Below, one piece after another: positions 24,353 through 33,572 of a stretch of 64,000 bases of DNA. Every line of letters begins with the position of its first letter. The first letter of the stretch is position 1. The stretch spans positions 1 through 64,000 of the forward strand of contig NZ_WRXN01000002.1 of assembly GCF_009758205.1 (NCBI RefSeq), in the 5' to 3' direction. A program made the position numbers and the translations under genes. The notes below the pieces were generated by a model. It made no database searches. It worked only from the letters and a program-made list of their open reading frames with translations, and was not told the origin of the DNA. The DNA is from Chitinophaga tropicalis. GTDB taxonomy: Bacteria > Bacteroidota > Bacteroidia > Chitinophagales > Chitinophagaceae.

Positions 24353-25744
24353 CTACATTTTACCCCTCATTTTCATCAATGAAGGATATATTCTCAAATA
24401 AACCTCCAGGGCCATCGGATTTTTCCCGTACAAAGAATTAAGAGATGCAGGCGCATGATAAATGCTCCACTGTGCTCCGCCAGCTATCCTGGTGTTCCGC
24501 AATTCAAAGAGATCGTAATTGGCGCCCAATGTAAAAGCATGAATGCTGAATATATCATGAGCTTCAAACACCGGCTCAAGAACAAGTTCCTCTCCCGATT
24601 TTTCGGTAAATTCATACCTCGTATATGCAGCTATCCGTTTTTTTCTCCAGGAACCTTCAGCCATAAAAGCATTTTCCCCGTTATGTTCCTTTTCCTTATT
24701 CATACCCCAGAGAACTGTTGCATTGACCCGGTTTTCATTACCCATATCAATACTGTATATAACCGAAGCTGTGGTCTTATAAATATTCTCTTCAGGATGG
24801 AGTTCTTCAGGGCTTTTTACATAACCGTGAGAAACCTGTAATGCCCAGTTAACAGACGGGTTAAAAGAAAGCCTTCCACTCCAGGAATCGAACCTGGGTT
24901 TATCAAAACCATATCGTTCTTCATTCGGTTCCCGGCCGGTAAATGAAGAGCCCTCCAGTTTAAATTTATCATATCGGACTCCCACGGTAACCACTCCGAA
25001 AGTGATATGAGTAGCATCTACCCAATGGTGTGAGATAGGAGAGTTGGGATTGTCGAGCGCAGAAGGGCGGTGCATAAATGTAACAGGGCCCAGCGCCGGC
25101 TCACCGGGGTAAGCAATGTAAATAGAGGCATCAATTTTCTTTGAAAATGCATGGGAATAACTCACAGATAACTCGGAAAAGAGATCATGAGGATGCTGAC
25201 GGTCAATTAATGGTTTCCCTTTATAGCTTTCCCCGGTTTGAAATAGCAATGGATACCCTTTCCCTCCCTCAATAAGCGGATCAAGTGAAAGCATGGAACT
25301 AAAATGGAAAAGACCGTTTTGACCTGCTTTCCGTTGCCCCATCAGCATAAACCAGGTAGGCGCATCAAACCGTGAATCACCTCTTGTTCCCTTATTAGAA
25401 AAGTCCTGGTTGTCATACCTGATAAATATGCTTCCATGTACCATGTACATCCATTTTTTCGAATGTATCATATAACCATACATCGGTGACGCATCAGGCA
25501 ACCATCCTGTGCCGGAGCCATTCCTGCTCATCGGTAGGTTTAATGAAAAAGCATGGCTCATCGGAGCATCGCCCATCTGCATATTCATGTTCATTTTATG
25601 TTGCATGTTAGACATGGAGCTGTCTTTCCTCATCTCCGGATGAGGCTTTGCAGTGTCTTTTTTCGCAGGCATGTGATGTTCATGTTGCGCAAAAACCGGT
25701 TGCCATATAAGGCATATGGAAACCAGTATAAATACGTTTTTCAT
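24353..25744 (-). CDS. His/Met-rich outer-membrane protein, probably metal related
   Basis: 463 residues from the ATG at 25744, chosen because it begins a signal peptide (MKNVFILVSICLIWQPVFAQ); the frame is open 50 codons further but without signal character. The mature N-terminus is rich in His and Met (HEHHMPAKKD, then MQHKMNMNMQMGDAPMSH), a composition typical of copper-binding segments. The rest is a predicted beta-barrel of about 380 residues (WFMLMGQRKAG, ELSVSYSHAFSKKIDASIYIAYPGEP). Bacteroidota copper/heavy-metal clusters often carry such a protein. Placed between HYC_CC_PP and PepSY genes, it probably helps bind or move metal at the outer membrane. The exact role is unknown. Confidence 0.72.
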   Translation of the reverse strand: MKNVFILVSICLIWQPVFAQHEHHMPAKKDTAKPHPEMRKDSSMSNMQHKMNMNMQMGDAPMSHAFSLNLPMSRNGSGTGWLPDASPMYGYMIHSKKWMYMVHGSIFIRYDNQDFSNKGTRGDSRFDAPTWFMLMGQRKAGQNGLFHFSSMLSLDPLIEGGKGYPLLFQTGESYKGKPLIDRQHPHDLFSELSVSYSHAFSKKIDASIYIAYPGEPALGPVTFMHRPSALDNPNSPISHHWVDATHITFGVVTVGVRYDKFKLEGSSFTGREPNEERYGFDKPRFDSWSGRLSFNPSVNWALQVSHGYVKSPEELHPEENIYKTTASVIYSIDMGNENRVNATVLWGMNKEKEHNGENAFMAEGSWRKKRIAAYTRYEFTEKSGEELVLEPVFEAHDIFSIHAFTLGANYDLFELRNTRIAGGAQWSIYHAPASLNSLYGKNPMALEVYLRIYPSLMKMRGKM

Positions 25745-25835
25745 ACTATTGTTTTTAGTACTTACTTTTTGTGTTGGAATATAAAATGCCGGTAGTATAC
25801 AATCCGGCAAATGCCGGATATATTGCCATTCCTGA

Positions 25836-26231
25836 TCAGATGCGGAAATTGCAGTATTGGAGAAACAATGTGTCCTTTTGAAAAGGCGGCGCATGTGCCG
25901 GATAGGAAGTATATAAGACAGACTCTTGTAGGTGAAGAAGAAGAAAATTGAAAGTTAATTCATGGTGTAGCGCATCACTGAATCCTATGTCAGATAAAAC
26001 GGAGGAATATAGATGGGACTCGCTTGTTTTAACATTTGTTGCAATATCCTTACAGCAGCCCTTGCTTTCCACAGAATGCTTTTTCATTCCGCATTTTTCA
26101 CAAAAGCTGTCATGCGTGGAAAATATAGAAGTTTTTACCAGTTCCCCCATACAGTAGTGATGGTAAATGGTAAGTCCGGCTACATAGCTGAGATATATTA
26201 TAACTAATATGAGAGAGCTGATTCGCTTCAC
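25836..26231 (-). CDS. HYC_CC_PP family protein
   Basis: A 131-residue membrane-anchored or exported protein named for three motifs that are all visible: HYC (25-27, in YHHYCMGE), CC (59-60, after CEKCGM at 44-49) and PP in AHAPPF near 113-118. An N-terminal hydrophobic helix (SSLILVIIYLSYVAGLTIY) precedes them. The cysteine/histidine set suggests metal binding, and these genes typically sit in copper/heavy-metal efflux clusters. It heads the minus-strand metal group. Confidence 0.85.
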   Translation of the reverse strand: MKRISSLILVIIYLSYVAGLTIYHHYCMGELVKTSIFSTHDSFCEKCGMKKHSVESKGCCKDIATNVKTSESHLYSSVLSDIGFSDALHHELTFNFLLLHLQESVLYTSYPAHAPPFQKDTLFLQYCNFRI

Positions 26232-26625
26232 ATGTTTGAGATTCTAAAGATATTCCATAAATATTGTACCATAAATGATTCATGCTCCTGGTCTTTCAAC
26301 CTGTTGCCTGCTTCAGTAGAATATATTATCAGATAATAATCAATGTATTGATTTATTTTAATACATTTTTCACGACAACTTAGTATGGTTCCCACAGTTG
26401 GTTGCTGCCACGTTTTAACGGGATTAAATTCTACATTGTAGAAGGAATAACAATTATAAATAATGGAAGTATGATAACCCCCGAAAGAATAATTAAGCAA
26501 TAGTTAAATGTAGAACTCCCCCCGCTGAAAGTCCGTGCAGTTGTATATATAACCTATTTGTAATATTGTATTTAGTGGCCGGAATTAAGAATTTTTGCTT
26601 ACATTTCAGTGGAGAACTGCATGTT
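26232..26625. other. Divergent intergenic region
   Basis: About 390 AT-rich bases between the HYC_CC_PP gene (minus) and the PKD-repeat gene (plus), so both promoters should lie here. I see no convincing promoter element, hairpin or RNA gene. A 90-codon frame on the minus strand (26228-26500) has no coding character. Confidence 0.4.
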
Positions 26626-29600
26626 ATGTTCCTATATGCCAACGCAACCCCGCGAGTTGCTCTTACCTATGCTGCTGTACTATGTATAATGCTTTTAATG
26701 AGCGCATCTGTTCATGCACAGTTAAAAGCGGATTTCACCCCCAGTAAGACGAGCGATTGCGAAAGCCTGATCACCAGATTCACTGATAACTCTACCGGCA
26801 GCCCTGTTTCCTGGCAATGGAACCTGGGTAACGGCTTTACCTCTACAGAAAAAAGTCCCAGCGCTTCTTATACTTCTCCCGGCAACTACAAGGTAACGCT
26901 GACCGTAAAGAACGCTGCAGGCAATACCAGTACCGCAGAAAAAACAGTTACCGTATGGGAGAACCCCAAACCTGATTTTACAGCCAGCCCGGCCAAAGGG
27001 TGTGTACCTTTTAACGTTACTTTCACTGACAGATCAAATCCCGTGAACGGCACCATCACCGCCTATAGCTGGGATTTTGGTGATGGAACTATCGGCTCAG
27101 GCAACAGCCCTGTACATACGTACACTAATGCGTTATCGCCAACCGTTACACTTACTGTCACTAATAGTAACGGCTGTACTGCATCAAAACAGATCAGCAA
27201 TATTGTAGAGGCGGCAGCTTCCCTCACGGCCAATTTCAACGTCTCTGACAAATTCCTCTGCACCGCCCCCGGGGTGCTAACGGTTACCAATACTTCCACT
27301 GGGCCCGGCAATCTCACTTATAAATGGGATTTTGGCGATGGCGGCACTGCTACCAGCGCTGATCCCGGTCCGCATAATTATACTGCAAAAGGTATTTACA
27401 AGGTAAAGCTCACTGTTACGAGTGATAAAGGATGTACTGCCACCAAAACCTCCGAAGATATCAATGTAGCCAACTTTAAAACGGATTTTCAGCTGCCTGC
27501 CGGTATTTGTGAGAACAGTACCGCCTCTTTCAATGCTGTGAACAATCCACAGGCTAACAACGTTACCTGGAGCGTTGATAAAGGTAGCATCTATGGCTAT
27601 GGCACCTCTGCTTCTTACTATCCTGGCGGTGCCGGTACTGTAAAGGTGACCATGACAGCCGATTATGGCAAGTGCCAGGAAACCGTGACGAAAGATTATG
27701 TGGTAAAACCCGCCCCACAGACCGATTTTGTGACCGATCAGAAAGCCATCTGCGACGTACCTGCCACAGTACAGCTGACAGACAAATCGCAGGGCGCTAC
27801 CAGCTGGAGCTGGAACTTCGGTAACGGACAAACATCCAGCCTGCAAAGTCCTTCCGTCACTTATAACTCCCTGGGATATTTTAATATAAAGCTGACAGCC
27901 AGCAATGCCTCAGGTTGCTCCAGTATGGCAGAGCATTATGTTTATGTGGCGAAACCGGAAATCTACGCCTACGCAAATATTGCTGAGGGCTGCGAAGGAC
28001 TGATCACTACATTCAGCAGCTCTGTCAGCACCGGCGATGCCATTGTCAGCTATGAATGGGATTTCGGCGATGGCAGCCCCAGGTCAACCGCCGCCACACC
28101 ATCGCATACGTACAACAAAGAAGGCACATACCCGGTAAAACTTACCTACACAACAGCAAATGGCTGTAAAGGAACAGTAAACCTCTATTCCTTCAATTCC
28201 ATCCGGGTATATAAAAAGCCAAAGCCCGATTTTTCATCGCCGGAAGCTCCGCAGGTCTGTGGTAACAACTGGGTACATTTCAACGGTACTACAGACGTAG
28301 GTACCTCCTGGACATGGGATTTTGGCGATTACTCCGGCCCCGGCTCCTCGCAGAATACGGCGCACAGCTACAGGGAACCAGGCGCCTATACTGTAACGCT
28401 GACCGTTTCAAATAACGGTTGCAGCGAAAGAATTACCAAAACGGCATATATCACCGCCGTAAACCCCTTCCCACGCTTTGCCATACAGGGGATTGACTGT
28501 AATAACCGTACAGAGATCGGTTTTGATGAACAATCTCTCGGTAGCATTAACAACTGGAAATGGAACTGGGGAGATGGAAAAGAGAATATATACACTACAA
28601 AAACAAGCCCTGTTAAACATAAATATGACAAAACAGGAATGTATAAAGTAAAGCTGACCGTCACTGACAGGACCTGTACCAGTACCGACTCTATGAATAT
28701 TAATGTGTATGCGCCTTCACCCATTTCTATTACGACAGACAAAGCAACACTGTGCGGCAGCGAAATGCTCAAAGCCAACGTGACATCTATTGATAAAACT
28801 ATATATAACTCGTCCTATTGGTGGTACTCTTCAGACGGCACTCCTGCCAGCTGGGATTATTACAATTATCAGAACGCTACTTTTATAAACCTGAAACCCG
28901 GTCAGGACACTATCCGCTTCGTGGCATATAACCTGCAGGGATGCCCCGACAGCAGCAACAAAGTGATTGTGAACGTACATGGGCCGGTGGCGGGCTTTCT
29001 TTCACCGAATGTGCTGGAATGCCGGGGCACCGGGCTCACCTTTACCGACCAGACAGATATCTCCAAAGGGAAAGCCATAAAGACCTGGTCATGGGATTTT
29101 GGCGATGGTACTCCTGCAAAGGTATTTACCGCGCCTCCTTTCAAATACACATACAATAAGTCCGGCTATTTCTATCCCAAATTAACTGTTACCGATCAGG
29201 ACGGATGTACCAGCACAGCCACAGGCTCCTATCTGCAGGTGAACGGCCCTAACGCCGATTTTACGCCCAGCGCAACGCTCATACCGCCAGGTGGTGATGT
29301 ATGGTTCTATAACTATACCACTGAAACAGGAGGCTATGCTACCTACAACTGGGACTTCGGAGATAATACCTCCTCTGCAGATAACAGCCCGTATAAGAAC
29401 TATCCTGATAAAGGGCTCTACACGGTGAAACTGCTGGTAAAAGACAATAACGGCTGTACAGACAGTACCCGGAAACAGATCAAGGTATCCAGCGTCAGCG
29501 CCGGTTTTACTTTCACTACATCGTTTGTAAATAACAGTGGCTGTCCGCCAGTGATAGCACGCTTCACCAACACATCCGTTAACGCCACCGGCTCATACTG

Positions 29601-31506
29601 GGATTTTGGCGATGGCAGCATTGCCACTATCAGCAATCCTTCCCATACTTACACTTACGCCGGGAAATACAAAGTAAAACTGAAAGTAGTGGGCGATGCA
29701 GGTACGGAAGATGAATATGAGGAAATAGTAGAAGTAAAGGGCCCCTACGCCACCATTACAACTTCCTCCAATGGCGGCTGCCTGACAAAAGAGATCGAGT
29801 TCAGGGTCGCCGCATCTGCTGCTGTTAATTTTGCATGGGATTTTACAGATGGTATCGTAATGGAAACAAAGGATTCCATCATTAAACATACATTTAAAGA
29901 ACCCGGCATTTACAAGCCTCGGCTTATCCTCTCAGACCAGGCAGGTTGTAAAGGCACAGCCTTCCTGCAGGACCCCATCGTTATAGACAAACTGAATGTA
30001 CAACTGGCATTTGCACCGGAATTTGTGTGCGATGAAGGCTGGATTACTTTTGAGCCAGGATTCAACAGTTATTCCATTGACGAGCTGAAAAAAGAAGCGA
30101 AATACAAATGGACGTACGAGGCGGGGCTAATGGCAGAAAACGATACTACCGCCACTCCCAGGTTTTACCTGGATAAAATACAGGAATATAATTTCAGCCT
30201 TACCACTACTACCGCCTTCGGCTGTACGCAAACTGTCGGCAAAACAGTGCATGCTTATCCCAAACCTGTATTAGCTATCAGCGGACCTTCACAGGCCTGC
30301 CAGGATGCGCCGGTAAGCTTTGGCGGAACAGTAAGCAAAGTGAATGACGTAGCCTGGAAATGGGATTTTGGCAATGGTAATACTGGCAACATACAGCAAC
30401 CTGCTGATCAGACTTACAGTAAAACAGGTCTTGCAGAAGTAGTACTGACTGTTATCAGTAAAGATGGTTGTAGCGATACCGCACGTCACAACATCAATAT
30501 ACTGCCTAAACCGGAGATCAATGCCGCTGCTGCGTCCGGGGTCATATGCCAGGGTAACAGCACTACGCTGAGCGCCGGTGGTGGTATCAGTTATCAATGG
30601 TTGCCCGCCCTGGGACTGAGCAATCCGCAGGCGCCCGATCCAATAGCCGCACCAAGGGCAAGTACTACCTACCAGGTAACTGTGACAGATGTCAACGGCT
30701 GTATCAATACAGACGACGTAAGTATCCGCGTGGCACAGCCTTTCACGATACAGGCCACACCCGATACAATACTCTGCCTGGGACATGTGCTGCCATTACG
30801 GGTATGGGGCGCAGATCACTATGTATGGAAAGGAGAGGGGCTGGATGACGCCGGCAGTCCTTATCCGCATGCCACTATCAACGCAATTGGCAACCACCCG
30901 TATAAAGTGACCGGCTACGATGCTGGCGGCTGCTTTACACATGATACAGGGCTGGTAGTGAGTGTACATCCTTCACCCACCATCAACGCAGGTCCTGACC
31001 TTACAGTGATGGCAGGAGTACCGGTAACACTTGGCGGACAAGGCAGCCCCGATATTATAAACTGGAGCTGGACACCGCCGGAGTACCTGAATTGTGCCAC
31101 CTGTGCCACACCGGAGGCCCTGCCTAACCTGTCTACCACCTATATTGTGGAGGTAGAGAATGGCTACGGTTGCAAAGCTGTGGACGAAGTGCTTGTGAAA
31201 GTAACATGCAACAAAGGCGCCGTGTTCCTGCCTACAGCCTTCACTCCCAACAGGGATGGAAAAAATGACTGGTTCTATCCTAAAGGGCGTGGTATAAAAG
31301 AAGTGAAATGGATGCGTATTTATGACAGATGGGGCAGCCTGGTATTTGAAAGAGCACATTTCCAGATCAACAGCGCCCCAGCCGGCTGGGATGGCACCTG
31401 GAAGAGCCAGGTAGCGCCTATTGGCAGCTATGTATATGCTATGGAGACAATGTGCGAAGACGGTACTACTTTCCTGTTCAGGGGCACAATTACAGTGATC
31501 AGATAA
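26626..31506 (+). CDS. Giant PKD-repeat protein with T9SS type B (gliding-motility-type) C-terminal domain
   Basis: About 1626 residues from the ATG at 26626, which starts a long signal peptide (ALTYAAVLCIMLLMSASVHAQ); an alternative start is 20 codons upstream. The body is a string of 12-13 PKD-type Ig domains, each marked by W(D/N)(F/L)G(D/N)G (for example WDFGDGTIGSG, WDFGDGGTAT, WDFGDNTSSA). The last 90 residues or so are the CHU_C/gliding-motility-associated domain: FLPTAFTPNRDGKNDWFYP, W.RIYDRWGSLVFE, WDGTW and YVYAMETMCEDG. This targets it to the type IX secretion system and cell surface. It is probably an adhesin or a carbohydrate- or protein-binding surface fibre. No enzymatic domain is seen. 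Confidence 0.9.
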   Translation: MFLYANATPRVALTYAAVLCIMLLMSASVHAQLKADFTPSKTSDCESLITRFTDNSTGSPVSWQWNLGNGFTSTEKSPSASYTSPGNYKVTLTVKNAAGNTSTAEKTVTVWENPKPDFTASPAKGCVPFNVTFTDRSNPVNGTITAYSWDFGDGTIGSGNSPVHTYTNALSPTVTLTVTNSNGCTASKQISNIVEAAASLTANFNVSDKFLCTAPGVLTVTNTSTGPGNLTYKWDFGDGGTATSADPGPHNYTAKGIYKVKLTVTSDKGCTATKTSEDINVANFKTDFQLPAGICENSTASFNAVNNPQANNVTWSVDKGSIYGYGTSASYYPGGAGTVKVTMTADYGKCQETVTKDYVVKPAPQTDFVTDQKAICDVPATVQLTDKSQGATSWSWNFGNGQTSSLQSPSVTYNSLGYFNIKLTASNASGCSSMAEHYVYVAKPEIYAYANIAEGCEGLITTFSSSVSTGDAIVSYEWDFGDGSPRSTAATPSHTYNKEGTYPVKLTYTTANGCKGTVNLYSFNSIRVYKKPKPDFSSPEAPQVCGNNWVHFNGTTDVGTSWTWDFGDYSGPGSSQNTAHSYREPGAYTVTLTVSNNGCSERITKTAYITAVNPFPRFAIQGIDCNNRTEIGFDEQSLGSINNWKWNWGDGKENIYTTKTSPVKHKYDKTGMYKVKLTVTDRTCTSTDSMNINVYAPSPISITTDKATLCGSEMLKANVTSIDKTIYNSSYWWYSSDGTPASWDYYNYQNATFINLKPGQDTIRFVAYNLQGCPDSSNKVIVNVHGPVAGFLSPNVLECRGTGLTFTDQTDISKGKAIKTWSWDFGDGTPAKVFTAPPFKYTYNKSGYFYPKLTVTDQDGCTSTATGSYLQVNGPNADFTPSATLIPPGGDVWFYNYTTETGGYATYNWDFGDNTSSADNSPYKNYPDKGLYTVKLLVKDNNGCTDSTRKQIKVSSVSAGFTFTTSFVNNSGCPPVIARFTNTSVNATGSYWDFGDGSIATISNPSHTYTYAGKYKVKLKVVGDAGTEDEYEEIVEVKGPYATITTSSNGGCLTKEIEFRVAASAAVNFAWDFTDGIVMETKDSIIKHTFKEPGIYKPRLILSDQAGCKGTAFLQDPIVIDKLNVQLAFAPEFVCDEGWITFEPGFNSYSIDELKKEAKYKWTYEAGLMAENDTTATPRFYLDKIQEYNFSLTTTTAFGCTQTVGKTVHAYPKPVLAISGPSQACQDAPVSFGGTVSKVNDVAWKWDFGNGNTGNIQQPADQTYSKTGLAEVVLTVISKDGCSDTARHNINILPKPEINAAAASGVICQGNSTTLSAGGGISYQWLPALGLSNPQAPDPIAAPRASTTYQVTVTDVNGCINTDDVSIRVAQPFTIQATPDTILCLGHVLPLRVWGADHYVWKGEGLDDAGSPYPHATINAIGNHPYKVTGYDAGGCFTHDTGLVVSVHPSPTINAGPDLTVMAGVPVTLGGQGSPDIINWSWTPPEYLNCATCATPEALPNLSTTYIVEVENGYGCKAVDEVLVKVTCNKGAVFLPTAFTPNRDGKNDWFYPKGRGIKEVKWMRIYDRWGSLVFERAHFQINSAPAGWDGTWKSQVAPIGSYVYAMETMCEDGTTFLFRGTITVIR

Positions 31507-31613
31507 GATCTGTTTATACGGGCAATAATTTCCCCTGCAATTCAATATTTTTTGTAGTTTGGTAGAGAATAGGCATTTATCTGATCACTAATAAACAATT
31601 AATTCTACGTTGT

Positions 31614-32897
31614 ATGCCCTCTACTATTAATCGAAATCAGCTTTTTGTTGCAAGTTGTTTAGCCTTATTGGTTACCTCTCTTTCATTTGGTATCCGTGCC
31701 GGAATTTTAGGAAGACTGGGAACAGAATTTCAACTGAGTGCCGGACAACTGGCTACCATCGCTTCCACTGCTTTCTGGGGCTTTCCTTTAGCCATTGTAA
31801 TCGGAGGTATGGTGGTAGACATTATCGGCATGAAAAAGCTATTAATTGCTGCCTGTGTCTTTCATCTGGTGGGCATTTTATTAACCATCTCCGCCTCCGG
31901 GTTCTGGCCTCTGTTTATTTCCACCTTATTTATAGGACTGGGCAATGGTACTGTGGAAGCCGCCTGTAATCCGCTTGTAGCTACTATTTATGCGGATAAC
32001 AAAACCACTAAATTAAATCATTTCCATTTATGGTTTCCCGGAGGGATCGTAATAGGGACCCTGCTGGTTTTCTTATTTGATAAGATCGGCTTAGGCTGGC
32101 AGGTACAGGTAGGGGTTATGCTTATTCCTACTGTATTATATGGTTATCTTTTCAGCAAGCTGGAATTTCCTGTAACAGAAAGGGTAGCCAGTGGCGTTTC
32201 CACATCAGAAATGTATGAGGCCCTGCTTTCACCACTATTTATTGTTATGTTGATATTAATGTTCGGTACAGCCATTACAGAATTATTTACCGGCCAGTGG
32301 ATAGATGTCTTGCTGAAGAACGTTACAGATAACGCCATCCTGCTGTTAACCATCGAAACAGGCGTAATGGTGATTGGCCGTGGCTTTGCTGAACCGGTTG
32401 TACATAGGTTCTCCCCGGCGGGAGTACTGTTGCTGTCAGCCATTTTTGCCGCACTGGGCTTATATCTGCTTGGCCATACCACCGGTAATATGTTATTCGT
32501 AGGTGCGCTGGTATTTGGCATAGGTGTTTGCTATTTCTGGCCTACCATGCTGGGCTTTGTTTCCGAGAACCTGCCTAAAACAGGTGCTGTTGGCCTGAAT
32601 TTCATGGGTGGGGCTGGCATGTTTGCCGTATCTGTTTATATGATATTTATGGGCGGCTACTATGATAAGTTATTAGCAGATAAACTGCCGGCAGGCGCAG
32701 ATGTAAAGTCGTTTAACGACGCGCCGGCAGGCAGCGAAATGGCCATTGCGCTTAGCGAGGCAAAGAAAGCAGCAGGTCCCGAAATAATTAATGCAACACT
32801 GGTTATACCTATTATCTTAACGGTGGCATTTGCTCTTCTGTTTGTCTATATGAGAAACAAAAAGAAAGCAAGCCCGCAGCTGGTAACCGGTAACTGA
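31614..32897 (+). CDS. MFS transporter
   Basis: A 427-residue inner-membrane protein with about 12 transmembrane helices, of the major facilitator superfamily. Visible hallmarks are the long hydrophobic helices, GGMVVDIIGMKKLLIAA (the loop 2-3 motif) and a central charged loop near 190-205. The pattern (IGLGNGTVEAACNPLVA, LNHFHLWFPGGIVIGTL) resembles the FucP-like sugar permeases. The substrate cannot be assigned and no metabolic genes flank it. Confidence 0.85.
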   Translation: MPSTINRNQLFVASCLALLVTSLSFGIRAGILGRLGTEFQLSAGQLATIASTAFWGFPLAIVIGGMVVDIIGMKKLLIAACVFHLVGILLTISASGFWPLFISTLFIGLGNGTVEAACNPLVATIYADNKTTKLNHFHLWFPGGIVIGTLLVFLFDKIGLGWQVQVGVMLIPTVLYGYLFSKLEFPVTERVASGVSTSEMYEALLSPLFIVMLILMFGTAITELFTGQWIDVLLKNVTDNAILLLTIETGVMVIGRGFAEPVVHRFSPAGVLLLSAIFAALGLYLLGHTTGNMLFVGALVFGIGVCYFWPTMLGFVSENLPKTGAVGLNFMGGAGMFAVSVYMIFMGGYYDKLLADKLPAGADVKSFNDAPAGSEMAIALSEAKKAAGPEIINATLVIPIILTVAFALLFVYMRNKKKASPQLVTGN

Positions 32898-32910
32898 TGA
32901 TAACTATTTA

Positions 32911-33372
32911 TTAGGTTACGGGTAAATTATCGCTGGCATGCCATTCAGCATAAGATGTACTGGTTTCGTACAATTTCAGGCTGCAGAGCCTTATCCGTTC
33001 TGGCAGATTGTTGCTGATACGGCCGGCAAAATCCAGCAGCATATTCTCACAGGTAGGCTGCCAGGGTACCCACACAATCTTACCTAATAATTCATTTTCA
33101 TTTTCTGCAAAGGAGGGCATACTGCCCTCCTTTAACATTAAAGCATGGTCCAGCGGCAGGATAATCTCCTGCTGTACAATTGCTTTCAGATCAGCAAAGT
33201 CAAATACCATCCCTTCGCTGCTGTGCCCGGAATGGTTATCCGGTTCTCCGCTGATAGTTACCTCCAGTCGGTACGAGTGTCCGTGAATATGTTTACAAAG
33301 CCCATTATACCCGGGAAGGGCATGGGCCATTTCAAATCTGAAAATTTTGGTAAGGCGGATAATCTGTTTCAT
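32911..33372 (-). CDS. queD: 6-carboxy-tetrahydropterin synthase (QueD/PTPS family)
   Basis: A 153-residue enzyme of the 6-pyruvoyl-tetrahydropterin synthase family. In queuosine/7-deazaguanine synthesis QueD converts dihydroneopterin triphosphate to 6-carboxy-tetrahydropterin. The zinc ligands are in FEMAHAL (His17) and HIHGHSY (His30, His32); Cys26 just before is the catalytic cysteine. PLDHALML and ETSTSYAEW complete the signature. Other queuosine genes are not adjacent. It is convergent with the MFS gene, only 13 bases apart. A eukaryote-like PTPS function is possible but less likely. Confidence 0.88.
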   Translation of the reverse strand: MKQIIRLTKIFRFEMAHALPGYNGLCKHIHGHSYRLEVTISGEPDNHSGHSSEGMVFDFADLKAIVQQEIILPLDHALMLKEGSMPSFAENENELLGKIVWVPWQPTCENMLLDFAGRISNNLPERIRLCSLKLYETSTSYAEWHASDNLPVT

Positions 33373-33572
33373 GAGGACCGCAAAAGTATACCTGGTGAGA
33401 ATAACAATCCCTGATCTTAGTCAAAGGAACAAATGACGGATATCACCCCTGGAATGATCTGTTCTGCAACATTCTTGATCTTGTTCAATTAAACTGACCT
33501 TTTGAGCCCCAAAAACAAAAAAGACTTATAACCCTGATCTTTCTTAACTTTATAGTACATATACCCCAAATC

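Noticed and set aside
26228..26500. 90-codon frame directly upstream of the HYC_CC_PP gene
   Set aside because: AT-rich, no signal peptide or family, and it occupies the expected promoter region.
27277..27846. 189-codon antisense open frame in the PKD gene
   Set aside because: Opposite conserved PKD repeats, with no recognisable protein features.
26700..31000. Recurring DNA motif TGGGATTTTGGCGATGG at irregular intervals, at first sight like a repeat array
   Set aside because: It encodes the WDFGDG motif of successive PKD domains in one long reading frame; spacing is about one domain and irregular, so it is not a CRISPR or other DNA repeat.
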